Origin: a bacterium
GTDB lineage: Bacteria; KSB1; UBA2214
DNA length: 40,267 nucleotides
Reading direction: 5' to 3'
Assembly: GCA_029560815.1 (NCBI GenBank)
Contig: JAKQKF010000365.1
Coordinates: 1 to 40,267, forward strand
How positions within the stretch are numbered: position 1 is the stretch's first letter; every line of letters starts with the position of its first letter. Positions 23,993 to 31,055 of this stretch are shown here, one piece after another. The translations under genes were made by a program, and so were the position numbers. The notes beneath the pieces were generated by a model. The model was not told where the DNA came from. It was given only the letters and a program-made list of their open reading frames with translations, and made no database searches.

Positions 23993-25159
23993 GTGGCCGG
24001 TCGCACCCTGCATATCGCGCAGATCTGCTCCTCGCGTTCCTGGGGCGGACTGGAGATGCATGTGGCCGTGCTATCGCGCTGGCTCGCAGAGGAGGGGCAC
24101 CGGGTTGAAATATGGTGTGCGCCGAGGTCGCCTCTCGAGGCTGAGGCGCGGCGGCTTGGTTTGACCACCGTTCCTTTCAGGCCCTCCGGCTACCTGGATC
24201 TGTTTTCGTCGCTGCGCCTCTTCCGCCAGCTCAGAAAGCGGCGAGTGGAGCTGCTGCACGCTCATTATGCCAGGGATCTCTGGAATATCGCCCCGGTGGT
24301 CCATCTGGCGCGCCGGTGGCCGCTGGTCTTCATCAAGCACATCGGTACGGGCAAACCAAAGCGGGATCCCCTGCATCGCTGGATCTACGCCGCTGTGGAC
24401 CGGATCGTGGCGATCTCACGGGTCATCGAAGAGAATCTGCTCGCCACTCATCCAGTCGAACGGGACCGGGTTTGTATCGTTCATCATGGCGTTGATACGC
24501 GCACATTTACCTTTCGCCCTGAAGCGCGCTCTCTTGTGCGGGTGGAGTGGGGCGTGCGGGATGGGGAACTTTTAATCGGCTCTATCGGCCGTCTCCAGTC
24601 CGGCAAGGGCCATCTCGAATTTCTCGATATGGCCGCTGCAATCAGCGCCCGTCATGCGCAGGTCCGCTTCGTGATCGTCGGCGAGGCCACCCGCGGCGAA
24701 GAGGAGCGCGCGCGTCCGATTTATGAGCGCCTCCACAGCCTGCGGCTTAAAGATCGTGTCATCATGGCCGGCTTCCGCAGCGACATTCCGGAGGTGCTGG
24801 CGGCCATGGATATCTTTGCCTTTCCCTCCCGAGCAGAGGCCTTCGGACTGGTTCTGATCGAGGCCATGGCCATCGGACGGGCGGTGGTCTCCACCCGCTG
24901 CGACGGCGTTCTTGACATCATCGAGGAGGAGCGGAACGGCCTGCTTTTCGAGCCCGGACAGACTGCCGATCTGACCCGCCAGGTCGAGCGGCTGATCGAG
25001 GATGAGATGCTGCGCTTCCGGCTCGGCCGGAGCGCTCTGGAGACGGTCGAGCATAAATTCACCCGTTCCACCATGCTCACCCGCCTCTATGCTGTTTACG
25101 AGCGGGCGGGTGCGCGCCGGGGTGTATGCCTCGGGCCCCTGCAGGCCGAACGGCGTTGA
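23993..25159 (+). CDS. GT4-family glycosyltransferase
   Basis: A 388-residue GT-B glycosyltransferase, distinct from the one at the left end. The N-terminal domain starts IAQICSSRSWGGLEMHVA, the classical Gly-Gly sugar-acceptor loop of GT4, and continues with LLHAHYARDLW. The C-terminal donor domain has IGSIGRLQSGKGHLEFLDMA, FVIVGEATRG, and FPSRAEAFGLVLIEAMAIGRAVVSTRCDGVLDIIEE, with the E-x7-E pair in EAFGLVLIE. GTG is the start, preceded by AGAGGGA. Donor and acceptor are unknown. It follows nadD by 12 bases. Confidence 0.88.
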   Translation: MAGRTLHIAQICSSRSWGGLEMHVAVLSRWLAEEGHRVEIWCAPRSPLEAEARRLGLTTVPFRPSGYLDLFSSLRLFRQLRKRRVELLHAHYARDLWNIAPVVHLARRWPLVFIKHIGTGKPKRDPLHRWIYAAVDRIVAISRVIEENLLATHPVERDRVCIVHHGVDTRTFTFRPEARSLVRVEWGVRDGELLIGSIGRLQSGKGHLEFLDMAAAISARHAQVRFVIVGEATRGEEERARPIYERLHSLRLKDRVIMAGFRSDIPEVLAAMDIFAFPSRAEAFGLVLIEAMAIGRAVVSTRCDGVLDIIEEERNGLLFEPGQTADLTRQVERLIEDEMLRFRLGRSALETVEHKFTRSTMLTRLYAVYERAGARRGVCLGPLQAERR

Positions 25160-25162
25160 TCC

Positions 25163-25190
25163 GGCCGGCTCGCGGATGCCGGTTTCTTTT
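25163..25190 (+). terminator. Weak terminator-like hairpin after the glycosyltransferase
   Basis: CCGGC (25165-25169) can pair with GCCGG (25178-25182), plus one G-U, and TTTCTTTT follows. The stem is short and the T-run is broken. It would separate the envelope cluster from the regulator gene. Alternative registers of the stem exist. Confidence 0.3.
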
Positions 25191-25249
25191 GCTCTAAACA
25201 CGGCTGCTTTTTGCCGAACATCTGCAATCACACGATGGGAGGAGTCCAT

Positions 25250-25942
25250 ATGGCGGAGGAAAGAGTAATCCGGCTGCTGAAGCGGGTGCCCCTGTTCGCA
25301 AAGATGTCCGATGCCGATGTCGAACAGGTCGCCGACCGCTGTCTGCGCAAGGATTGCCACAAGGAGCAGGTCATCCTTGTGGAGGAGGAGGTCGGGCAGA
25401 CGCTCTTCATCATCCTGCGCGGCACGGTCAAGATAACCCGTGCGAGCGACGAGGGCCGCGAGGTGATCATCACCATCCTCAAGGCGGGCGATTTCTTCGG
25501 GGAGCTCTCCATTCTTGACGGCAAGGGCCGGTCGGCCTCGGTTATCGCCATGGAGGAGTCCGAGCTGCTCACGCTGCGCCGCAACGATTTCCATCACCTG
25601 CTCGAACGCTTTCCCTCCATCGGGCTGGAGATGCTTCGCGTTATGGCCGACCGCATCCGCAAGGCGGACGTCATGATCGAGAATCTGACCCTGCAGGATG
25701 CCGTGGGCCGGGTGGGCTCGACGCTGATTCATGTCGCCGAACAGACCGGCTATGCGCGCGGGGCCAGCATGATCATCGCCAAACTGCCGGTGCAGCAGGA
25801 TCTCGCCAACATGGCGGGAACCGCCCGGGAGACCATCTCGCGGGTTATGGCCGTATTCGAGAGTAAAAAGCTGATCGAACGGGACGGCCATCGGGTCATC
25901 ATCCCTGATTTTGAAAAATTCAAGCGCGAATACTGGTCCTGA
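25250..25942 (+). CDS. Crp/Fnr-family transcriptional regulator
   Basis: About 230 residues. The N-terminal cyclic-nucleotide-binding beta-roll (residues about 10-125) has FFGELSILDGKGRSASVIA, in which the Glu and the Arg-Ser phosphate contact are kept, so cNMP binding is plausible. A long dimerisation helix and a winged helix-turn-helix (QQDLANMAGTARETISRVMAVFESKKLIERDG) follow. Only two nearby Cys (DRCLRKDC) are present, so an FNR-type iron-sulfur cluster seems unlikely. The ATG is preceded by GGGAGGAG at good spacing; an in-frame ATG 13 codons upstream is less likely. Its targets are unknown; a corrinoid protein gene follows. Confidence 0.93.
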   Translation: MAEERVIRLLKRVPLFAKMSDADVEQVADRCLRKDCHKEQVILVEEEVGQTLFIILRGTVKITRASDEGREVIITILKAGDFFGELSILDGKGRSASVIAMEESELLTLRRNDFHHLLERFPSIGLEMLRVMADRIRKADVMIENLTLQDAVGRVGSTLIHVAEQTGYARGASMIIAKLPVQQDLANMAGTARETISRVMAVFESKKLIERDGHRVIIPDFEKFKREYWS

Positions 25943-26054
25943 GCCGGAAAGGGGAGGGGCGTGACGAAATACGCGTCCACGCTGCTATCCCGTCATGGTT
26001 ACAGGCCCGGACCGCGCTTTTATCTGCTCAATAACGCTACCTGCGGAGGAGTAC

Positions 26055-26690
26055 ATGTCGGTTCTGGAAATGTTGGCTGAAAGCGTCATTACGGGCAATG
26101 CGAACCGGGCGGAAGAGCTCACTTTGACCGCCCTGGGAGAGGGTATCGAGCCATCCGAAGTGCTGAACAAGGGATTGATCGCCGCCATGGATATCGTCGG
26201 CGTCAAATTCCGCAATAACGAGTTTTATGTTCCCGAAATGCTCGTCGCCGCCCGCGCGATGAAGGCCGGCATCAAGGTGTTAAAACCAAAGCTGGTCGAA
26301 ACCGGAGTCGAGCCCATCGGCCGTTTCATCATCGGCACGGTCAAGGGTGATCTGCATGATATCGGCAAGAATCTGGTCTCGATGATGATGGAAGGAGCGG
26401 GATTCGAGGTGATCGACCTCGGCGTCGATGTCACTGCGGACAAGTTTGTGGCGGCGATCAAGGAGTACAAGCCCCAGGTCGTCGGCCTCTCGGCGCTGCT
26501 GACGACGACGATGCTGAACATGAAGGATGCCCTCGCCGCTTTTGAGGCGGCCGGCGTGCGCGACCAGGTCAAAGTGGTCATCGGCGGCGCTCCGGTGACT
26601 TTACAGTATGCCCGGGAGATCAACGCCGATGGCTATGCCGCGGATGCGGCCAGCGCCGTCGACCTGGTCAAGCAGCTGCTTCCCGCATGA
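26055..26690 (+). CDS. Corrinoid (B12-binding) protein, methyltransferase-associated type
   Basis: About 211 residues. The N-terminal helical cap domain (LTALGEGIEPSEVLNKGLIAAMDIVGVKF, EFYVPEMLVAARAMKAGIKVLKP) and C-terminal Rossmann-like domain match MtaC/MtbC/MetH-type B12-binding proteins. The cobalt-ligand motif D-x-H-x-x-G is present (GDLHDIGKNLV, His101), followed by VVGLSALLTTTM and VVIGGAPVT. The protein should carry a methylcobamide between methyltransferases, as in one-carbon metabolism. No methyltransferase gene is adjacent. GGAGGAG precedes the ATG. The substrate and partner are unknown. Confidence 0.88.
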   Translation: MSVLEMLAESVITGNANRAEELTLTALGEGIEPSEVLNKGLIAAMDIVGVKFRNNEFYVPEMLVAARAMKAGIKVLKPKLVETGVEPIGRFIIGTVKGDLHDIGKNLVSMMMEGAGFEVIDLGVDVTADKFVAAIKEYKPQVVGLSALLTTTMLNMKDALAAFEAAGVRDQVKVVIGGAPVTLQYAREINADGYAADAASAVDLVKQLLPA

Positions 26691-26715
26691 TGACCACGAC
26701 TAGCAGCGAGGAGTT

Positions 26716-27357
26716 GTGAACAATCAGGGTCGCGGCGGAGCGCCTCTCCGGGTCATATTTTTCGACCTGGGGGGTGTGCTGGTGGATGTCCATTTTGAGG
26801 CCTTTCTGGAGGGGCTGGCCCGGCATACCGGGCACAGCCTGGCTGAATTGGCTGCGCTGCGGCAGAGCATGCTCCCGGATTCGCAGCTCTTCGACAGCGG
26901 CGGGATCGATGCCGGCGAGTTCCTCGTCCGGCTCAATCGCAGACTGGACACTCCGCTCGAACAACCGCTTTTTGAGCGGCTCTATACCGGGATATTTTCA
27001 CTGAAGGAGGATGTCGCCGGGTTGGCCATGTCGCTGCGCAGCCGATTCCGGCTCTCGATCATCAGCAATACCGATCCGCTGCACTATAACCATATCATCG
27101 GACGGTATTCCTTCTTCACTATTTTTGAAAACCCGGTGACCTCCTTCACCGCCGGCGTCCTCAAACCCGATTCCGCCATCTATACCTTTGCCCTGCGGGC
27201 AATGGGGGTGTCAGCCGGAGAGTCGCTTTTCATCGATGACCGGGAAGAGAATGTTGAGGGAGCCCGCCGGGCGGGTATGCGTGCCCTGCACTTTTCCGGA
27301 GCGGAGGCCCTGCGGAGGCAGCTGGACGGTCTGCTGCCTAGTGAAATGGAGATTTGA
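26716..27357 (+). CDS. HAD-family hydrolase (subfamily IA)
   Basis: A 213-residue haloacid-dehalogenase-type phosphatase. Motif I is VIFFDLGGVLVDV (Asp17), where the second Asp of the classical DxD is replaced by Gly, as seen in the DxGGVL (YihX-like) group. Motif II is SIISNTDP, motif III LKPDSAIY, and motif IV FIDDREENVEGARRAGM. These give a complete site for a small phosphate ester substrate. The gene starts with GTG behind GAGGAG and sits 25 bases after the corrinoid gene; no link is proven. Confidence 0.85.
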   Translation: MNNQGRGGAPLRVIFFDLGGVLVDVHFEAFLEGLARHTGHSLAELAALRQSMLPDSQLFDSGGIDAGEFLVRLNRRLDTPLEQPLFERLYTGIFSLKEDVAGLAMSLRSRFRLSIISNTDPLHYNHIIGRYSFFTIFENPVTSFTAGVLKPDSAIYTFALRAMGVSAGESLFIDDREENVEGARRAGMRALHFSGAEALRRQLDGLLPSEMEI

Positions 27358-27411
27358 TTCTTTACGGGAAATTTGCACCATTAAAACCTGATTCTCAAGA
27401 GGAGGCGCAGA

Positions 27412-28638
27412 ATGTCGTTGGCGATCAATGGTGGTACCCCGGTGCGGACGCTGCCGTTTCCGGTCTGGCCGGTCTGGGGGGATGATGAGATTGAGGGACT
27501 GACCCGGGTCATCAAGAGCGGCAAATGGGGACGGTTGGCCGGCAAGGAGAGTGAATGTTTTGAACGGCAGTTCGCCGAAGCGCATGCGGCCAGGCACGGT
27601 ATCGCCATGAACAGCGGCACCACAGCTCTGCGCGTCGCCCTCACCGCCGCTGACGTCGACGCCGGCGACGAGGTGATCGTCCCCGCCTACACCTTCATTG
27701 CCACAGCCAGCGCCGCGGTCGAAGCCGGCGCCGTGCCCATCTTTGTCGATATCGACCGGGATACCTACAATATCGATACCCGTCTCATCGAGGCGGCCAT
27801 CACGCCGCGCACCAAAGCCATCATGCCGGTCCACTTCGCCGGCCGCCCCGCCGATATGGATGCCATTATGCAGATCGCCGCAAAACACGGCCTCGTCGTC
27901 ATCGAGGATGCCGCACAGGCCTGGGGCTCAGCCTGGAAGGGCCGCCCGGTCGGCGCCATCGGCGCAGCCGGCTGTTTCTCCTTCCAGTCCTCCAAAAACA
28001 TCAACTGCGGGGAAGGAGGGATCATCCTCACCAACGATGATCTCGTGGCTAAATTCGCGCGTTCACACCACAACTGCGGACGCAGCGAGGACGGGCTCTG
28101 GTATGAGCATTTTTATTTCGGCGGCAATTACCGCATCACCGAGTTCCAGTCCGCTGTTTTGCTGGCCCAGTTCGGACGCTATGAAGAACTCAAGGCGATC
28201 CGGCGTGCCAACCTGGACCTTCTGAATGAACTGCTGGGCGGGATCGAGGGGATCTCCCCGCTGCCCATGCAGCAAGAGGTGACCAGCCATTCCTGTCATC
28301 TCTATATTTTCCGCTATGACAAACGCGCCTTCGCCGGCAAGTCCAAGCAGCTCTTCATTGACGCCATGCGCAAGGAGGGCATCCCGACCAGCCCGGGATA
28401 CTCCATCCCCCTCTACAAACAGCCGGTATTTATGAACAAATCCTTCGGGCCGCGCGGCCGGAAGGTCGATCTCCCGGTCGATTATGCCGGCAACTTTTGC
28501 CCCGAGAGCGAAAAGGCCTGCTATGAGGAGGCAATCTGGTTCACCCAGAGTGTGCTGCTCGGCACGGAAGAGGATATGCAGGATATCGCCGGGGCCATCC
28601 GTAAAATCCAGCAGCATGCGGGTGAACTGAAGGAATAG
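27412..28638 (+). CDS. DegT/DnrJ/EryC1/StrS-family aminotransferase
   Basis: A 408-residue PLP-dependent enzyme of the sugar-aminotransferase family. Hallmarks are the AMNSGTTALRVAL phosphate-binding loop, GDEVIVPAYTFIATASAA, PVHFAGRPADMD, VVIEDAAQAWGS and the PLP lysine K195 in FQSSKNINCGEGGIILT, followed by NYRITEFQSAVLLAQF. These enzymes usually aminate nucleotide-linked keto-sugars for lipopolysaccharide or antibiotic sugars; some act on inosose. The substrate is not clear here. GAGGAGG precedes the ATG. It may belong to the same glycan metabolism as the two glycosyltransferases in the window. Confidence 0.9.
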   Translation: MSLAINGGTPVRTLPFPVWPVWGDDEIEGLTRVIKSGKWGRLAGKESECFERQFAEAHAARHGIAMNSGTTALRVALTAADVDAGDEVIVPAYTFIATASAAVEAGAVPIFVDIDRDTYNIDTRLIEAAITPRTKAIMPVHFAGRPADMDAIMQIAAKHGLVVIEDAAQAWGSAWKGRPVGAIGAAGCFSFQSSKNINCGEGGIILTNDDLVAKFARSHHNCGRSEDGLWYEHFYFGGNYRITEFQSAVLLAQFGRYEELKAIRRANLDLLNELLGGIEGISPLPMQQEVTSHSCHLYIFRYDKRAFAGKSKQLFIDAMRKEGIPTSPGYSIPLYKQPVFMNKSFGPRGRKVDLPVDYAGNFCPESEKACYEEAIWFTQSVLLGTEEDMQDIAGAIRKIQQHAGELKE

Positions 28639-28684
28639 GATAAGCGTCGCAAACAGGCACCCGGAAGAGCACTTTTCACCGGCA

Positions 28685-28711
28685 GGGCCGGCCAGGCGGC
28701 CGGCTCCTTTT
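28685..28711 (+). terminator. Terminator-like hairpin upstream of queD
   Basis: A GC-only 7-bp stem (GCCGGCC/GGCCGGC, loop AGGC), extendable by two pairs, is followed by TCCTTTT. The T-run is short, so strength is uncertain. It could end the aminotransferase transcript, or control queD, whose ribosome binding site starts only a few bases downstream. Confidence 0.35.
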
Positions 28712-28724
28712 CTGGAGGAAGCGT

Positions 28725-29099
28725 ATGTACCAGCTTGTCGTCAAATCACAGTTTTCCGCCGCCCACCGTCTGGCCTACTATCCGGGCGCCTGTGAGCGCA
28801 TCCATGGTCACAACTGGAAGGTCAAGGCCACCGTCGCCGGCGAGGAGCTGGACCAGCTCGGCATGGTGCTCGATCTGATGGTCCTGCAGAGCATTCTTGA
28901 TGAATGCCTGCACCAGTTCGATCACCGCTTGATCAATGAGGTGGCGCCCTTCGATCAGATCAATCCAACTTCCGAAAACCTCTCCCGCTATATCTTCGGC
29001 TGGATGAAGAACAATTTGCCGGCCAAAGCGAAAGTGGTGCAGATAGAGGTTGCTGAAAATGATGATTTCTCAGTAATTTACAGCGAACCGACCGCCTGA
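28725..29099 (+). CDS. queD: 6-carboxytetrahydropterin synthase (QueD/PTPS family)
   Basis: A 124-residue member of the 6-pyruvoyl-tetrahydropterin synthase family. QueD converts dihydroneopterin triphosphate to 6-carboxytetrahydropterin in preQ0/queuosine synthesis. The zinc ligands His14 (SAAHRL), His27 and His29 (RIHGHNW), the catalytic Cys23 and the later FDHRLINE and PTSENLSRYI segments are all present. Pairing with queF, 29 bases downstream, supports QueD rather than a biopterin enzyme. TGGAGGAAG precedes the ATG. Confidence 0.92.
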   Translation: MYQLVVKSQFSAAHRLAYYPGACERIHGHNWKVKATVAGEELDQLGMVLDLMVLQSILDECLHQFDHRLINEVAPFDQINPTSENLSRYIFGWMKNNLPAKAKVVQIEVAENDDFSVIYSEPTA

Positions 29100-29128
29100 T
29101 CCGGGTGGGCTTTTAGCCAGGAGCAGAT

Positions 29129-29539
29129 ATGGATGACTTGAAACGCGGCCAGCGCGAAATCCTGGAAGCAAAACTTGAGGTCTTTAGCAACCGTTATCCC
29201 GGCAGGGATTATGTCATTACTGTCAGCGATCCCGAATTCACCTGTCTCTGTCCGCGGACGGGGTATCCGGATTTTGCTGTGATCGAGATCCGTTATATTC
29301 CTGATCAATACTGCCTTGAGCTGAAAGCCCTCAAGCTCTACATCAACCGGTTCCGGGATCGCGGGATCTTTCACGAGGAGGCGGTCAATGAAATCCTCGA
29401 GGCTCTGGTTGAGGTCTGCCAGCCGCGCTGGATGGCGGTGAGAGGCGATTTTAATCCGCGCGGCAACATTCACACGACCGTGGATGCAGAGTACTCGGCG
29501 CCCGGCTATGAGAAAAAAAGACTTGCATCTGGTTATTAA
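29129..29539 (+). CDS. queF: NADPH-dependent 7-cyano-7-deazaguanine reductase
   Basis: A 136-residue type-I (YkvM-like) QueF, which reduces the nitrile preQ0 to preQ1 in queuosine tRNA modification. The catalytic Cys41 lies in EFTCLCPRTGYPDFA, with Asp48 in the same loop. The QueF signature is LELKALKLYINRFRDRGIFHE, and the C-terminal RGDFNPRGNI completes the family pattern. The protein has the short length of the unimodular form. It probably shares a transcript with queD; queC and queE are not in the window. The promoter of the aromatic operon overlaps its last codons. Confidence 0.95.
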   Translation: MDDLKRGQREILEAKLEVFSNRYPGRDYVITVSDPEFTCLCPRTGYPDFAVIEIRYIPDQYCLELKALKLYINRFRDRGIFHEEAVNEILEALVEVCQPRWMAVRGDFNPRGNIHTTVDAEYSAPGYEKKRLASGY

Positions 29540-29550
29540 TTTAGTAAATT
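29523..29550 (+). promoter_or_regulatory. Candidate promoter of the aromatic operon
   Basis: TTGCAT (29523-29528), 16 bases, TAAATT (29545-29550), the same -10 as the tRNA-Val promoter. It starts inside the end of queF and would begin the transcript near 29557, just before the leader reading frame. A second option is TTATTA (29533-29538) with TATAAG (29556-29561) at 17 bases. Assigned by eye. Confidence 0.45.
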
Positions 29551-29588
29551 CCCATTATAAGACTCATGTACGGCCAACGCGAAGCAAA

Positions 29589-29651
29589 ATGAACCCTTCT
29601 CGCTACATTTTTCCCTTTTATAGCCATTATTTTGGCGGTCGGAGCGGATAG
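29589..29651 (+). CDS. Leader peptide rich in Tyr and Phe (aromatic operon attenuator)
   Basis: A 20-codon reading frame, MNPSRYIFPFYSHYFGGRSG, then TAG. Codons 6-15 contain three Tyr (TAC, TAT, TAT) and three Phe codons (TTT) and no Trp. It is too short for a normal gene and lies in the 195-base gap between queF and the chorismate mutase, 35 bases before an intrinsic terminator. This is the layout of attenuator leaders such as pheL. Slow decoding when Phe-tRNA or Tyr-tRNA is scarce would stall the ribosome within 29604-29633 and change RNA folding downstream. The ribosome binding site (GCGAAG, 29579-29584) is weak, and translation has not been shown. Confidence 0.7.
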   Translation: MNPSRYIFPFYSHYFGGRSG

Positions 29652-29688
29652 CAGGCCCGGTAAACACCACGCCGGCGTCATTGTCCGC
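29644..29688 (+). promoter_or_regulatory. Candidate antiterminator stem of the aromatic attenuator
   Basis: GCGGATAG (29644-29651) can pair with TTGTCCGC (29681-29688), 8 pairs including two G-U. The left arm contains the leader TAG stop codon; the right arm takes the first two bases of the terminator stem. GAGCGG (29642-29647) can alternatively pair with CCGCTC (29693-29698). A ribosome at the stop codon would cover the left arm and let the terminator form; one stalled at the Tyr/Phe codons would leave it free. Structure is deduced by hand and no energies were computed. Confidence 0.45.
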
Positions 29689-29720
29689 CCACCCGCTCAC
29701 ACCTGGTGGGCTTTTTTTTT
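29687..29720 (+). terminator. Intrinsic terminator (attenuator) before chorismate mutase
   Basis: GCCCACC (29687-29693) pairs perfectly with GGTGGGC (29705-29711) across an 11-base loop, and nine T follow directly (29712-29720). The Shine-Dalgarno GGAGGGA of the chorismate mutase gene starts at the next base. A strong terminator placed between a leader reading frame and the first structural gene is best read as an attenuator. A plain queF terminator is the alternative, but the candidate promoter lies upstream of it. Confidence 0.8.
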
Positions 29721-29734
29721 GGAGGGATCTGATT

Positions 29735-29995
29735 ATGAACCTGTCATCCCTGCGGCTGGAAATCGACCGGATCGACGAGCAGATCGTTGATTTGATCAGC
29801 GAGCGTGCCACCCTCGCGCAGGAGATCGGCACCCTGAAAGGGAGTACCGGTCTGACCGTGCGGGACAAGCAACGGGAAGAGGGGGTGCTCTATCATGTCC
29901 AGAGCCACAATCAGGGTCCGATTTCCAACGACGAGATCGTCGCCATCTTCAAACGCATCATTCACGCATGCCGGGAGCTGCAATACCTGGCCTGA
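29735..29995 (+). CDS. Chorismate mutase, AroQ type
   Basis: An 86-residue all-helical chorismate mutase, which converts chorismate to prephenate, the branch point to Phe and Tyr. The helix-1 motif LRLEIDRIDEQIVDLISERATLAQEIGTLKG carries the conserved Arg and Lys that bind chorismate, and DEIVAIFKRIIHACRELQ is the last helix. It is a free-standing domain, not fused to DAHP synthase or prephenate dehydratase as in some bacteria. First gene of the aromatic operon, behind GGAGGGA and the attenuator; DAHP synthase follows after 28 bases. Confidence 0.92.
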   Translation: MNLSSLRLEIDRIDEQIVDLISERATLAQEIGTLKGSTGLTVRDKQREEGVLYHVQSHNQGPISNDEIVAIFKRIIHACRELQYLA

Positions 29996-30023
29996 AATTC
30001 CAGAATCCCAGTGAGGTAACACA

Positions 30024-31037
30024 GTGGTCATCGTCATGAAAGACAGCGCCAGCGAGATGATGGTGCAGGCTGTCTGCGAAAAGCTTGAATCCCGCGGATT
30101 TCAGGTGCACAAGGTGGTCGGGGTCAACCAGACCATTCTCGGGGGGCTCGGCGACATCCGCGGGGTCGATCTGCGCGAATTCGAGGTGATGGAGGGGGTC
30201 TATGAGGTCCTGCGCATCACCGAACCCTACAAACTGGCGAGCCGGGCCTTTCATCCGGAGAACACTGTGGTGGAGGTGGGTGAGGCATCGTTTGGCGGTG
30301 AGATGGTGACCGTGTGCGCCGGCCCCTGCTCGGTGGAGAGCGAAGAGCAGCTCTACACCATTGCGCAGGAAGTCAAAAAATGCGGCGCCAAGGTGCTGCG
30401 CGCCGGCGCATTCAAACCGCGCACCTCTCCCTACGCTTTCCAGGGACTGGGGGAGAAGGGGCTTCAGCTCATGCAGCAGGTCGGTGATGAACTCTCCATC
30501 GCCACGGTCTCGGAGGTCATGGAGATCGGTCAGCTCGATCTGATGCTCAAGTATATCGACATCATCCAGGTCGGCGCCCGCAACATGCAGAATTTTGCGC
30601 TGCTGCGCGAGCTGGGCCACATCCGCAAGCCCGTCCTGCTCAAGCGCGGCCTCTCGGCGACGATCGAGGAAATGCTCATGGCGGCTGAGTATATCATGTC
30701 CGGCGGCAACTATAATGTCATCCTGTGCGAACGCGGCATCCGTACTTTCGAGACCTATACCCGCAATACCATGGATATCTCGGCCATACCGGTCACCCAG
30801 AAGCACAGCCACCTGCCCATCATCGCCGATCCCAGTCACGGCACGGGACGGCGGGACAAGGTGGCGCCGATGGCGCGCGCAGCCGTCGCTGCCGGCGCCA
30901 ATGGCCTTATCATCGAGGTCCACCATGACCCGGACCACGCCCTTTCGGACGGGGCACAGTCCATCTACCCCCAGATGTTCATGCGCCTGATGGAAGAGCT
31001 GCGCATGATCGCCTGGGCGATCGGCAAACGCATCTAA
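30024..31037 (+). CDS. aroF: 3-deoxy-7-phosphoheptulonate synthase (DAHP synthase), type I beta with N-terminal regulatory domain
   Basis: A 337-residue enzyme that joins PEP and erythrose 4-phosphate, the first shikimate-pathway step. The first about 75 residues form a ferredoxin-like (ACT-like) domain ([24 protein letters not shown]), as in Thermotoga maritima, where it mediates Tyr/Phe feedback inhibition. The barrel has [58 protein letters not shown] and [12 protein letters not shown], the PEP and metal sites. The start is GTG behind GAGGTAA. Feedback by Phe/Tyr is inferred from the domain; the leader peptide would give a second layer of control by the same amino acids. Confidence 0.95.
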   Translation: MVIVMKDSASEMMVQAVCEKLESRGFQVHKVVGVNQTILGGLGDIRGVDLREFEVMEGVYEVLRITEPYKLASRAFHPENTVVEVGEASFGGEMVTVCAGPCSVESEEQLYTIAQEVKKCGAKVLRAGAFKPRTSPYAFQGLGEKGLQLMQQVGDELSIATVSEVMEIGQLDLMLKYIDIIQVGARNMQNFALLRELGHIRKPVLLKRGLSATIEEMLMAAEYIMSGGNYNVILCERGIRTFETYTRNTMDISAIPVTQKHSHLPIIADPSHGTGRRDKVAPMARAAVAAGANGLIIEVHHDPDHALSDGAQSIYPQMFMRLMEELRMIAWAIGKRI

Positions 31038-31055
31038 CTGGACAGGAAAGCGGTC

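Noticed and set aside
25943..26054. Cobalamin riboswitch before the corrinoid protein gene
   Set aside because: The 112-base gap is too short, and no B12-box-like conserved segment is visible.
28639..28724. preQ1 riboswitch before queD-queF
   Set aside because: I looked for the short type I pattern with its terminal A-rich strand and for the longer type II pattern and found neither; only a GC-rich hairpin is present.
29557..29720. T-box leader in front of the aromatic operon
   Set aside because: No T-box sequence or specifier-loop arrangement is seen; the translated Tyr/Phe frame and short leader fit ribosome-mediated attenuation better.
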